64,000 nt of DNA from positions 2,108,001 to 2,172,000 of the forward strand of contig NZ_CP064653.1 of the NCBI RefSeq assembly GCF_015711015.1. The letters are read 5' to 3'. The notes beneath the pieces are model-generated. The model did no database searches, had not been told where the DNA came from, and was given only the letters and a program-made list of their open reading frames with translations. This stretch comes from Methylomonas sp. LL1. GTDB taxonomy: Bacteria; Pseudomonadota; Gammaproteobacteria; Methylococcales; Methylomonadaceae. This document shows, one piece after another, positions 40,546 through 48,616 of the stretch. Numbering within the stretch: position 1 is the stretch's first letter; every line of letters starts with the position of its first letter. The translations under genes and the position numbers were made by a program.

Positions 40546-41016
40546 CTGTGTGTCCGGAAAAGTGTTGACACATCACTATTACTTTTCGATCACTTTGCGT
40601 AATTGACGGAGACTCCAGACAGACAGAACAAAGTGATACTGGAATTTTTCGCCTTCCCGGCTCTCAACCAGAACTGACAATATTTGAAAACGCTCAAATG
40701 CGTTTGGAAACTGATCTTGCCATTCTCACTGTGTCATGCCAACGTGCTCCCGAAGCGCAAGACTTAGTTCGCCGTTCAATGGATGAAGTAATTCGGACTA
40801 ATCGTGATCCACACCTGCTCTTTAATCAGTTAGGAATTAAGATTGGTTTTGTCCCTGAGGAAATTGTTCGAGGGGCATTTTTAGCACTTTGGGTACGTAC
40901 TAACGAAGCGTTTTGCACAACGCTTGAATTGACAGTTCGTAAACTCATTCAGGAAAGCTAATAGACATTGTAGCTCCAACAATATTGATACTTGGCGTTG
41001 TATTTCATGATTATTC

Positions 41017-41070
41017 TCTCCCGTTATGCCGCGCCGAGCACCGGAGGTTTTGGCGGGATCAGCCCATAGA
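41017..41070 (-). repeat. Interspersed repeat copy B2, first part
   Basis: ctctcccgttatgccgcgcc then gagcaccggaggttttggcg match copy B1 (33495 on) up to gatcagccc. The copy is cut here by the IS110 element and continues at 42396. Confidence 0.8.
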
Positions 41071-41106
41071 TACTCTGTTCCAAGTCAACAAAATTCCATC
41101 ACTTTT

Positions 41107-42144
41107 TCACTCAGCGATGATGGGTGTCGGAATGACATAAAACCGTGTGTTATCGAACGGCTGGTCGTGCTTTAGCATGCCATGGATCGCATGCAGTAAT
41201 TTACGCATCACTGCGCAGACGGCCTGTAAAGGTTTCTTGCCGTTGTCGACCAAGTGCTGGAAATAAGCGCTGACATGGGGATCATGCTGTTTGGCGCTCA
41301 AGGCCGGCATATACAATGCCGAGCGAATATGCCGGTTACCCGCCTTGGACAGCCGCATTTTCTTATGTACGCTTTTGCCGGATTCAAAGGCTTTGGGATC
41401 GAGCCCGGCAAACTTGACCCATTCGCGATGCGACAGGTTGGGTGGCAATAACAGCAGTTCGCCCATCAAAGCAATGGCGCTGGTTTGGGCAATGCCTTTG
41501 ATGCCGGTCAGCAACTCAAAAACACGCTTGAGTTCCGGGTGCTGGTTGATCAAGGTCATCGCTTCGGCGGCCAAGGTATCGATGCGTTTTTCCAATTGAC
41601 TGATCGCCAGCTTGGCATCGCGCAGCAACGCCTTTGGAGTTTCCTGAGTCGCACTCAGTGCATGCAGATGGTTTTTCGCGGCAGCTTTCTGACCGGTCAG
41701 CGCATCAATGCGGCGGGCAAACCCGCGCAAAGCCAGGGTCTGATTCGATGGCCGGGTCCAGGCGACAAAGTCCATGCGCTCGACGTATTCGGCCAGGGTA
41801 TTGGCATCAACGGCATCGGTTTTGCTGTTTCTCATCAACACCTTGGCGAAGTTATGCGAGGCCTTGGGATTGACGACCATCACGGGAATACCGGCGTCAT
41901 GCAACGCAATTGCCAGGTCGAAATGGTAAATGCCGGTGGCTTCCAGGCAGACTTTGATGCCCGGCAGCTTGATCAGCTTGTTGACCAAGCGGGCACGGTC
42001 AGAGCGGGTATTGGCATATTTTTGTGGATCGAACGACTTGCCGTTCTTGCGGATCACCAGCACCAATTCATCGGCTCCGACATCCACGCCGGCAAACAGG
42101 CGGTGGATAGATTCAGCGATGGCATTGATTGGGAGGTTCGTCAT
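41107..42144 (-). CDS. IS110-family transposase (RuvC-like DEDD recombinase)
   Basis: The 345-residue protein has a RuvC-like N-terminal domain with the acidic residues in FAGVDVGADELVL, in KVCLEATGIYHF, and in RNSKTDAVDANTLAEYV. A coiled-coil middle leads to the C-terminal Transposase_20 domain (LLTGIKGIAQTSAIALMGEL then GLDPKAFESGKSVHKK) with its catalytic serine region. This class recombines DNA under guidance of a bridge RNA. The gene is intact. Confidence 0.96.
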   Translation of the reverse strand: MTNLPINAIAESIHRLFAGVDVGADELVLVIRKNGKSFDPQKYANTRSDRARLVNKLIKLPGIKVCLEATGIYHFDLAIALHDAGIPVMVVNPKASHNFAKVLMRNSKTDAVDANTLAEYVERMDFVAWTRPSNQTLALRGFARRIDALTGQKAAAKNHLHALSATQETPKALLRDAKLAISQLEKRIDTLAAEAMTLINQHPELKRVFELLTGIKGIAQTSAIALMGELLLLPPNLSHREWVKFAGLDPKAFESGKSVHKKMRLSKAGNRHIRSALYMPALSAKQHDPHVSAYFQHLVDNGKKPLQAVCAVMRKLLHAIHGMLKHDQPFDNTRFYVIPTPIIAE

Positions 42145-42395
42145 AATCGTTTTTTAATTCAGTTAAAGGTTAAGTACACTATTCACCGGTTCCCGACCCT
42201 GCGCATGCACCTACCTTCCTTGTGTATGCAGGCTCTAAGCCTCGGATACTCCACGGTATGGGTGAATAGGGCGGGGGCCAATCTACAGCACAGGCTCTGG
42301 TATTTACCAGTCCTCAGGGGCGAACGGCCTCCCAATGAACGATGACAGCTTAATCGGTTCTTCTAGGCTATCGGTTGTTAAAATTCATCATACAA
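42145..42395 (-). ncRNA. Probable bridge-RNA region of the IS110 element
   Basis: In IS110-subgroup elements the long non-coding end upstream of the transposase encodes the structured bridge RNA that pairs with target and donor DNA. This 251-bp stretch is in the right place, has no gene, and contains several hairpin-forming tracts (near 42225-42320). I did not fold it or locate the guide loops, so the call rests on position and family knowledge. Confidence 0.5.
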
Positions 42396-42598
42396 GGGGC
42401 GATGCAGGGATGCATCGCGTTGCTTGCAGGGGCTGGGACGCCCCTTCAAGCAACCCCTGCCAAAACTGAGGAGCACAGGATCAAGCGGCATCCGGGTCGC
42501 CTTTTCTTTGGATACTTTCTTTTGGCGAAGCAAAAGAAAGTATCCCGCCCGCCGGTGCGGGAACCGGCATTAAAAAAATCAGTCGCATAGCGACACAA
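42396..42598 (-). repeat. Interspersed repeat copy B2, second part
   Basis: It continues copy B2 after the IS110: aggggcgatgcagggatgca, then the palindrome around aggggctgggacgcccctt, the hairpin gatactttcttttggcg with caaaagaaagtatc, and the end gcatagcgacacaa that is the right terminus of island 2. Confidence 0.8.
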
Positions 42599-42637
42599 CA
42601 TTACTCGACGCTTTGATAAAACGTAATAGGTAAACAG

Positions 42638-42844
42638 ATGAACATAGCAGAACGTATTTACGAAACCGTCAAGACCATGCCCGACCAAACTGCCTGCGAA
42701 GTCTTGAGTTTTGCGGAAAATCTAAAGGCCAAACAAGTAGAAGAGGAACAAACGCGCCGGGAAAACGCCTTGGCTACACTGGCCAAATATCGAGGTCGTT
42801 TCAAGGCGGAAAAATTCGAGCGCAACGATTGCTATGACCGCTAG
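42638..42844 (+). CDS. VapB-like antitoxin
   Basis: The 68-residue charged, helical protein (IAERIYETVKTMPDQTACEVLSF start, then EEEQTRRENALATLAKYRG) resembles the small DUF2281-like antitoxins found before PIN toxins. Its stop overlaps the toxin start by 11 bp. It lies outside island 2's right end, before hypC. The promoter is probably in the short gap from 42600. Confidence 0.75.
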   Translation: MNIAERIYETVKTMPDQTACEVLSFAENLKAKQVEEEQTRRENALATLAKYRGRFKAEKFERNDCYDR

Positions 42845-43232
42845 AATATTTGCCGACACTAATTTGTTTGTTTATGCCGAGTCGCAAGATCAGAGCAAAT
42901 CGGAACAAGCGATTGACATCATTCAACACTCGCCGGTCATCAGTACTCAAGTCATCAACGAAACGGTTAGCGTCTTAACTAGAAAATACGGTTTTACATT
43001 GCCGGAAGCGCATGAAATTGCATCAAGCTTATTGGATCTGTGCGAGATTGTCGCAGTCGATGCGTTTACTGTTCGCAAAGCCATTGATTTGGCAGCACGT
43101 TACTCACTATCGCATTGGGACAGCCTGATAGTCGCTGCTGCGTTATTAGCGAATTGCAACATTCTTTACTCGGAAGATATGCAAGACGGACAAGTATTTG
43201 ATAATCGCTTGACAGTGATTAATCCTTTTTAG
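42834..43232 (+). CDS. PIN-domain (VapC-like) toxin
   Basis: The 132-residue predicted ribonuclease has the PIN acidic residues: Asp in IFADTNLFVYAES, Glu in QVINETVSVL, Asp in SHWDSLIVAAALLANC and SEDMQDGQ at the end. Members cut tRNA or rRNA and stop growth when free of antitoxin. Complete and in frame. It is followed by hypC after 50 bp on the same strand, so hydrogenase transcripts may read through it. Confidence 0.9.
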   Translation: MTARIFADTNLFVYAESQDQSKSEQAIDIIQHSPVISTQVINETVSVLTRKYGFTLPEAHEIASSLLDLCEIVAVDAFTVRKAIDLAARYSLSHWDSLIVAAALLANCNILYSEDMQDGQVFDNRLTVINPF

Positions 43233-43281
43233 CGTCATCGGCGCTATTTCGAACAACATCAGTAAAATTAAAGACAAACTT

Positions 43282-43515
43282 ATGTGCTTAGCCCTCCCCG
43301 CTCAAATCCTGCAAATCCATTCCGACAACACCGGAATGGCCACCGTTTCCGTTGACGGCGTCAAGGTCGAAGTTTCGCTGGCGCTGGTCGACGACGTCCA
43401 AATCGGCGACTACGTGCTGGTTCACGTCGGCTATGCGCTGAACAAGATCGATGAAGACGAAGCCATCAAGACCCTGGCCCTGTTCGCCGAAGCCGGCCTG
43501 ACGGCGACGCCATGA
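43282..43515 (+). CDS. hypC: Hydrogenase maturation chaperone HypC
   Basis: HypC and HypD assemble the Fe(CN)2CO group. The 77-residue protein starts MCLALPAQI with the essential Cys2 and continues with the beta-barrel GDYVLVHVGYALNKID. It is the second HypC-family member of the locus (the other is hupF). The stop overlaps hypD (ATGA). It restarts the hydrogenase operon after island 2. Confidence 0.97.
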   Translation: MCLALPAQILQIHSDNTGMATVSVDGVKVEVSLALVDDVQIGDYVLVHVGYALNKIDEDEAIKTLALFAEAGLTATP

Positions 43516-44645
43516 AATACATCGACGAATTCCGCCGGCACGATCTGGCTAAACAATTGGCCCAGGCCATCGCTCAAACCGTCCATCCCGAGCGGCATTA
43601 CCGCTTGATGGAGTTTTGCGGCGGCCACACCCACGCGATTTTCCGCTACGGCGTGCAGGATTTGATGCCGGCCAATGTCGAGTTCATCCATGGCCCCGGC
43701 TGTCCGGTCTGCGTGCTGCCGACCGGCCGTATCGACAACGCGATTCAATTGGTCGAACAACACGACGTCATCCTCTGCACTTACGCCGACTTGGTGCGGG
43801 TGCCCGCTACTGGGCGCAACAGCCTGTTGAAAGCCAAGGCCGGCGGTGCCGATATTCGCATGGTCTATTCCACCCAGGACGTTTTGAAAATCGCCCGCGA
43901 CAACTCTGATCGGCAAGTGGTGTTTTTCGCCATCGGTTTCGAAACCACCACCCCGCCGACCGCCGTGGCGATCAAGCAGGCTCGGGCCGAAGAGCTAAAA
44001 AACCTTACGGTATTCTGCAACCACGTGCTGACGCCGGCGGCGATGCAGGCGATTCTCGATGCGCCGGTGCCGGTGGCCATAGATGCCTTTTTAGGCCCGT
44101 CGCATGTCAGCAGCGTAATCGGCAGCCGGCCTTACGAAGTATTCGCCGAACAATACGGCAAACCCATCGTCATCGCCGGCTTCGAACCGTTGGATGTAAT
44201 GCAATCGGCATTGATGCTGATCCGCCAACTCAACGATGGCCGGCATGAAGTGGAAAACGAATACAGCCGCGCGGTGACGCGCGACGGCAACCAAAAAGCC
44301 CAAGCCTTGGTCAACGAGGTATTGGAACTGCGTCCAGAGTTCGAATGGCGCGGCTTGGGTTTGATTCCGAATAGCGCTTTAAAGCTCAAGGCCGCTTATG
44401 CGGAGTTCGACGCCGAACAGCGTTTCGACATGCCCGCCATTCAGGCCAGCGATGTCAAAGGTTGCGAATGCCCGGCCATTTTGCGCGGCGCCAAAAAGCC
44501 GCAAGACTGCAAACTACTGGGCACGGTCTGTACCCCGGAAAACCCGATGGGTTCCTGCATGGTGTCGTCGGAAGGTGCTTGCGCGGCGTATTGGTCGTAT
44601 GGTCGCTTGAGAGGCAATATCGCCACCTCTGTCGAATCACCGTAA
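43512..44645 (+). CDS. hypD: Hydrogenase maturation protein HypD
   Basis: HypD is an iron-sulfur protein on which cyanide and carbonyl ligands are attached to iron. The 377-residue protein keeps the conserved CGGHTHAIFRYG and PGCPVCVLP motifs. The [4Fe-4S] cysteines are in CECPAILRGAKKPQDCKLLG, CTPENPMGSC and EGACAAYW. The start overlaps the hypC stop. The next gene is not hypE but a toxin-antitoxin pair. Confidence 0.98.
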   Translation: MKYIDEFRRHDLAKQLAQAIAQTVHPERHYRLMEFCGGHTHAIFRYGVQDLMPANVEFIHGPGCPVCVLPTGRIDNAIQLVEQHDVILCTYADLVRVPATGRNSLLKAKAGGADIRMVYSTQDVLKIARDNSDRQVVFFAIGFETTTPPTAVAIKQARAEELKNLTVFCNHVLTPAAMQAILDAPVPVAIDAFLGPSHVSSVIGSRPYEVFAEQYGKPIVIAGFEPLDVMQSALMLIRQLNDGRHEVENEYSRAVTRDGNQKAQALVNEVLELRPEFEWRGLGLIPNSALKLKAAYAEFDAEQRFDMPAIQASDVKGCECPAILRGAKKPQDCKLLGTVCTPENPMGSCMVSSEGACAAYWSYGRLRGNIATSVESP

Positions 44646-44677
44646 AATGCATTGCATAATCATCACGGAGTCGGCCC

Positions 44678-44890
44678 ATGCCCAGTAGCCAAGAAATTTA
44701 TCAACAGCTCAGTCAGCTACCAGCGCTGGAAAAGTTGCAGTTGGCGGAATTGTTGCTGGCGGATTTGGATGTTCCGGATGCGGAAATTGATAGCCATTGG
44801 CGTCAGGAAGCGGCTAAGCGCTGGCAAGCCTATCGGGATGGAAAACTAAAGACGGTCGGATACGATGCGGTGATGCGGAAATATAAATGA
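44678..44890 (+). CDS. Addiction-module antitoxin, second TIGR02574-like copy
   Basis: The 70-residue protein has an N-terminal QEIYQQLSQLPALEKLQLAE helix and the typical acidic-to-basic C-terminus WRQEAAKRWQAYRDGKLKTV. It is similar in build to the antitoxin at 31715 but not identical. Overlap with the toxin is ATGA. It lies only 32 bp after hypD, so it is probably carried on the hyp transcript. Confidence 0.82.
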   Translation: MPSSQEIYQQLSQLPALEKLQLAELLLADLDVPDAEIDSHWRQEAAKRWQAYRDGKLKTVGYDAVMRKYK

Positions 44891-45183
44891 AGGTTGAGTT
44901 TCTGGAGGCCGCCCAAGCCGAACTGGATCAGGCATTTGAATGGTATGAAACGCAACAAACTAATCTGGACAGACAATTTATAACCGAATTTGAAGCGACA
45001 ATCAGACGAATCATTCGTTATCCGCTCGCTTACATCTCAATCGATCAGCAATTAAGGCGCTGTTTAATCAAGCGTTTCCCTTATGCGATTTTATACGGCA
45101 TTGACGCCGACACGCTGGGTATCGTTGCCATAGCCCACTGTCATCGAAAACCGGACTATTGGCTGAAAAGAATCGCAAGCTAA
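44887..45183 (+). CDS. RelE/ParE-family toxin, second copy
   Basis: The 98-residue toxin matches the one at 31936 in length and in key segments: an N-terminal QAELDQAFEWYETQQTNLD helix, CLIKRFPYAILYGID, and the ending HCHRKPDYWLKRIAS. The two pairs look like diverged paralogues or independent captures of the same family. hypE starts about 50 bp later with GTG. Confidence 0.9.
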   Translation: MKVEFLEAAQAELDQAFEWYETQQTNLDRQFITEFEATIRRIIRYPLAYISIDQQLRRCLIKRFPYAILYGIDADTLGIVAIAHCHRKPDYWLKRIAS

Positions 45184-45235
45184 CTCTCATTCAGACACTT
45201 AACCCAAAGAAACGCGACAACACAGAGCCCTTTCC

Positions 45236-46279
45236 GTGACCAAAAAATTCACTTCAAGCTTAAATTTAAAATCCGGCCACGTCGACCTCAGCCACGGCGG
45301 CGGCGGCCGCGCCATGGCGCAATTGATCGACGAATTGTTCCTCAAGCATTTCGATAACGATTTGCTGCGCCAGCATAACGATCAGGCCTTGTTCAGCGTG
45401 CCGGCCGGCCGTTTTGTGATCAGCACCGACGGTCACGTGATTTCGCCGCTGTTCTTTCCAGGCGGCGACATCGGTTCGCTGGCGGTACACGGCACCGTCA
45501 ACGATGTCGCCATGTCCGGCGCCAAGCCTTTGTATCTGGCAGCCGGTTTTATTCTGGAAGAAGGCTTGCCGCTGGCCGATCTGGAACGCATCGTCATCAG
45601 CATGGCCGCCGCCGCCCAAAAGGCCGGCACGCCCATCGTCACCGGCGATACCAAGGTGGTGGAACGCGGCAAGGGTGACGGGGTGTTCATTACCACCACC
45701 GGGGTGGGCATCGTGCCGGAAGGGGTGACGATCTCCGGCGACCGCGCCAAACCGGGGCATGCGATTCTGGTCAGTGGTTCGATGGGTGATCACGGCGTGG
45801 CCATTATGGCCGGGCGGGAACACTTGGAGTTCGAGACCAGTATCGTCTCCGATTCGGCGGCTTTGCACGAATTGGTCGCCGCCATGGTGGCGGCCGCGGG
45901 CAGTGAAATCCATTGCCTGCGCGACCCGACTCGCGGCGGCTTGGCCACCGCCTTGAACGAACTGGCCCGGCAATCCGGGGTTGGCATGGTGATAGACGAA
46001 GCCAGAATTCCGATGAAAGCGCAAGTCAAGGCTGCCTGCGAAATTCTGGGCTTGGACCCGCTGTACGTCGCTAACGAAGGCAAGCTGGTATGCATCTGCT
46101 CCGCCATTGCCGCCGAACAACTTTTACATGTCATGCAAGCCCACCCGCTGGGCCGCGACGCCGCCATCATCGGCGAAGTGATAGCCGATGCGCACGGCTT
46201 CGTGCAAATGCGCACGGCCTTCGGCGGCAGCCGCATCGTCGACTGGCCGGTGGGCGAACAGTTGCCGCGCATCTGCTGA
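45236..46279 (+). CDS. hypE: Hydrogenase maturation protein HypE
   Basis: HypE carries the thiocarboxamide that becomes cyanide, on the terminal Cys. The 347-residue protein starts with GTG (45236), keeps the GGGGRAMAQLI N-terminal motif, ATP-binding GGDIGSLAVHGTVNDVAMSG, and the C-terminal PRIC ending essential for carbamoyl transfer from HypF. The stop overlaps the hypF start by ATGA. The GTG start follows the toxin by about 50 bp. Confidence 0.97.
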   Translation: MTKKFTSSLNLKSGHVDLSHGGGGRAMAQLIDELFLKHFDNDLLRQHNDQALFSVPAGRFVISTDGHVISPLFFPGGDIGSLAVHGTVNDVAMSGAKPLYLAAGFILEEGLPLADLERIVISMAAAAQKAGTPIVTGDTKVVERGKGDGVFITTTGVGIVPEGVTISGDRAKPGHAILVSGSMGDHGVAIMAGREHLEFETSIVSDSAALHELVAAMVAAAGSEIHCLRDPTRGGLATALNELARQSGVGMVIDEARIPMKAQVKAACEILGLDPLYVANEGKLVCICSAIAAEQLLHVMQAHPLGRDAAIIGEVIADAHGFVQMRTAFGGSRIVDWPVGEQLPRIC

Positions 46280-48600
46280 TGCCGGGCAAAACCATCCGGG
46301 CGCGCGGCGTGGTGCAGGGCGTCGGCTTTAGGCCGATGATCTGGCATCTGGCCCGTCAGCACGGTTTGCGCGGCGAAGTGTGGAACGACGGCCAGGGCGT
46401 GTTGATTCATGCCTTTGGCAGTGAAACCGATCTGGACGCCTTCATCAGGCAAATCCCGCAGCAGCTGCCGCCGCTGGCCAAACTGGAAAGTCTGGAGGTA
46501 TCGGCCTTGGCCCAATGGCCCGATTATGCGGATTTTCGCATTGCCGACAGCCGCCTGGACGGCGTGCAAACCCCCATCGCCGCCGATGCCGCCACCTGTC
46601 CCGCCTGTCTGGCCGACATCGCCGACCCCAATAACCGCCGTTACCGCTACCCGTTCAGCAACTGCACCCATTGCGGGCCGCGCCTGTCCATCGTCCAGCG
46701 TGTGCCTTACGACCGCGGCAACACCAGTATGGCGGCATTTCCCATGTGCCCGGCCTGCCAACGCGAGTACGCCGATCCGGCCGACCGCCGCTTTCATGCC
46801 CAGGCCAACTGCTGCCCGGCTTGCGGCCCAAATTTGTGGCTGGAAGATAGCGAGGGCCGGTTAGCCGGCATACCAGATCCGATCGAGCACACAGTCGACC
46901 TGCTGCGCCAGGGCTACATCGTCGCCATCAAAGGCCTGGGCGGGTTTCACCTGGCCTGCAACGCCGCCGATAATGCTGCCGTGGACAAGCTGCGGCAACG
47001 CAAACGCCGTTACGCCAAACCATTCGCGTTGATGGCCAAAGACCTTGCGGCGATTCGCCGGCATGCCGCCGTCAGCGATTTGGAAGGGTGGGCCTTGCAG
47101 GATAAGGCCGCGCCGATTGTATTGCTGCGTGCCGCGGGCGAACGGCTGGCCGCCGGCATTGCCCCCGGTGACGACAGGCTGGGTTTCATGCTGCCCTACA
47201 CACCGCTGCACAGTTTGTTGCTGCAAGCGTTGGAGATGCCGCTGGTGATGACGTCCGGTAATCTCAGCGACGAACCGCAATGCACCGAAAATGCCGAGGC
47301 CAGGCGCAAAATGGCCGGCATCGCCGATTATTGGCTACTGCATGACAGAGATATTGTGAATCGTCTGGACGACTCGGTAGTACGCGAGATGGACGGCGAA
47401 ATACGGCTATTGCGCCGGGCGCGCGGTTACAGCCCGGAAGCGCTGACCTTGCCGCCCGGTTTTGAAGCGGCGGACGGCGTTCTGGCCATGGGCGCGGAAT
47501 TAAAGAACAGTTTCTGTCTAGTCAAAGCCGGCCAGGCTATCGTTTCGCAACACATCGGCGACCTGGAAAGCGCAAGCGTGCAACTGGATTATCGGCAACT
47601 GATCGGACTGTACCAACAGCTATACGGCTTTCAAACCACGCATATTGCCGTGGACCGGCACCCCGGCTATTTATCCAGCCAATACGGCCAAGCGTTGGTC
47701 GACGCCGACCATTGCCAGCTGGTCGATGTGCATCATCACCACGCTCATCTGGCCGCCTGTCTGGCCGAACACGGCATTGCCTTGCAAACCAAACCGGTGC
47801 TGGCCGCCATTTTCGACGGTCTGGGTATGGGCGACGACGAGGCATTATGGGGCGGTGAATTTTTGCTGGGCGATTATCGGCATTGCAGCCGGCTCGGCCA
47901 TTTGCAGGCCATCGCCCTGCCCGGCGGTAATCAGGCCATGCGCGAACCCTGGCGCAATACCTATGCGCAATTGCGGCATTATTTCGATTGGCCGGCGTTG
48001 CAGCGGGATTATCCAGACTTGGCCGTCGTGCAATTACTGGCCGCCAAGCCGCTGGCTACCTTGGATAACATGATAGGCAAAAACCTCAATTCGCCGCTGT
48101 GCAGTTCCTGCGGCCGTTGGTTCGATGCCTTTGCCGCCGCGCTGGGTTTGCATACCGAAGCAATCGACTACGAAGGTCAGGCCGCCATCGCACTGGAAAC
48201 TTTGGCGACGCCTGGTTTTGCGCAGCAGCAGGCTTATCCCGATGCCTGGACGATGGAAACCACTAACGGCATGGCGATTTTAAGCTGGCGGGGGCTTTGG
48301 CTGGCGGTGCTGAACGATCTGAAACACGGCATCGAAAAAGCCGTCATCGCCGCCCGCATTCACCACAGCCTGATCGACGCCAGCGTCTCGCTACTGCTGC
48401 AACTCAGCGCCCAAACCGGCACGGACTGTATCGTCCTCAGCGGCGGCGTGTTTCAAAACCGCTTATTATTGGAAGGCGTCGGCCGAGCATTGCGCGCTGC
48501 GGGAAAAACCGTGCTGGCGCCGCAACGTTATCCGATGAACGACGGCGGGCTGGCCTTGGGACAGGCAGCGATTGCCGCAGCAAAATCGTTGGGTTCATAG
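46279..48600 (+). CDS. hypF: Carbamoyltransferase HypF
   Basis: HypF makes the cyanide precursor from carbamoyl phosphate and passes it to HypE. The 773-residue protein has all parts: the N-terminal acylphosphatase domain (RARGVVQGVGFRPMIW), two zinc fingers (CPACLADI then CTHCGPRL; CPACQREY then CCPACGP), the YrdC domain (GYIVAIKGLGGFHLACNA) and the Kae1-like C-terminus (VDVHHHHAHLAAC and the GGVFQN loop). The start at 46279 overlaps hypE. It closes the hydrogenase locus, converging on mobA. Confidence 0.98.
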   Translation: MPGKTIRARGVVQGVGFRPMIWHLARQHGLRGEVWNDGQGVLIHAFGSETDLDAFIRQIPQQLPPLAKLESLEVSALAQWPDYADFRIADSRLDGVQTPIAADAATCPACLADIADPNNRRYRYPFSNCTHCGPRLSIVQRVPYDRGNTSMAAFPMCPACQREYADPADRRFHAQANCCPACGPNLWLEDSEGRLAGIPDPIEHTVDLLRQGYIVAIKGLGGFHLACNAADNAAVDKLRQRKRRYAKPFALMAKDLAAIRRHAAVSDLEGWALQDKAAPIVLLRAAGERLAAGIAPGDDRLGFMLPYTPLHSLLLQALEMPLVMTSGNLSDEPQCTENAEARRKMAGIADYWLLHDRDIVNRLDDSVVREMDGEIRLLRRARGYSPEALTLPPGFEAADGVLAMGAELKNSFCLVKAGQAIVSQHIGDLESASVQLDYRQLIGLYQQLYGFQTTHIAVDRHPGYLSSQYGQALVDADHCQLVDVHHHHAHLAACLAEHGIALQTKPVLAAIFDGLGMGDDEALWGGEFLLGDYRHCSRLGHLQAIALPGGNQAMREPWRNTYAQLRHYFDWPALQRDYPDLAVVQLLAAKPLATLDNMIGKNLNSPLCSSCGRWFDAFAAALGLHTEAIDYEGQAAIALETLATPGFAQQQAYPDAWTMETTNGMAILSWRGLWLAVLNDLKHGIEKAVIAARIHHSLIDASVSLLLQLSAQTGTDCIVLSGGVFQNRLLLEGVGRALRAAGKTVLAPQRYPMNDGGLALGQAAIAAAKSLGS

Positions 48601-48616
48601 GCCGAACAAATTTGCT

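Larger units (their letters stand above)
39327..40575 (+). mobile_element. IS3-family insertion sequence
   Basis: The ends are imperfect inverted repeats (left tgatgtggctacac, right inverse tgatgtgtcaacac) that both continue to ccggacacac. The 1249-bp element carries orfA and orfB, and a 3-bp direct duplication cta flanks it (39324-39326 and 40576-40578). TG...CA ends, length and duplication are typical of IS3. It interrupts the OLD-like nuclease gene. Confidence 0.93.
38237..40961 (+). pseudogene. OLD-family ATPase/TOPRIM nuclease gene split by an IS3 element
   Basis: Bases 38237-39326 and 40579-40961, joined after removing the IS and one copy of its 3-bp duplication, form one open frame of about 490 residues. 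The ATPase part has Walker A ALIGPNGSGKSS (residues about 51-62), an ABC-like FGAGESSIIRM, Walker B LILIEEIENGLHP (232-244) and FTTHSDYAL. The TOPRIM part has Glu in IFVEDEFAKCW (about 317) and Asp-x-Asp in CVIDGDSRQ (373/375), on opposite sides of the insertion. As it stands, only a truncated product of 368 residues lacking the nuclease Asp pair can be made. The A/T-rich sequence suggests transfer. Relatives act in phage defence or DNA repair. Confidence 0.85.
41071..42395 (-). mobile_element. IS110-family insertion sequence inside the interspersed repeat
   Basis: Comparison with the intact copy B1 (gatcagcccgcaggggcgat) gives the two junctions: gatcagccc ends at 41070 and aggggcgat resumes at 42396, so about 1325 bp were added with no obvious target duplication, as expected for IS110. 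The short side (36 bp after the transposase stop) and long side (251 bp before its start) match the IS110 subgroup. Exact junctions are uncertain by about 3-4 bases. Confidence 0.85.
37852..42598 (+). mobile_element. Putative island 2, inserted between hypB and hypC
   Basis: The left end ttgtgtcgctgt (37852-37863) and the inverse of the right end (42587-42598, ttgtgtcgctat) match at 11 of 12 bases, and resemble the ends of island 1. The contents are a forward copy of the interspersed repeat, an OLD-like nuclease gene split by an IS3 element, and an inverted repeat copy split by an IS110 element. Neither IS defines the island ends, so the island must be older than both. Confidence 0.5.

Noticed and set aside
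32235-42598. Interspersed repeats taken as a CRISPR array
   Set aside because: Units are about 270 bp, separated by genes, in both orientations, with no short regular spacers or cas genes.
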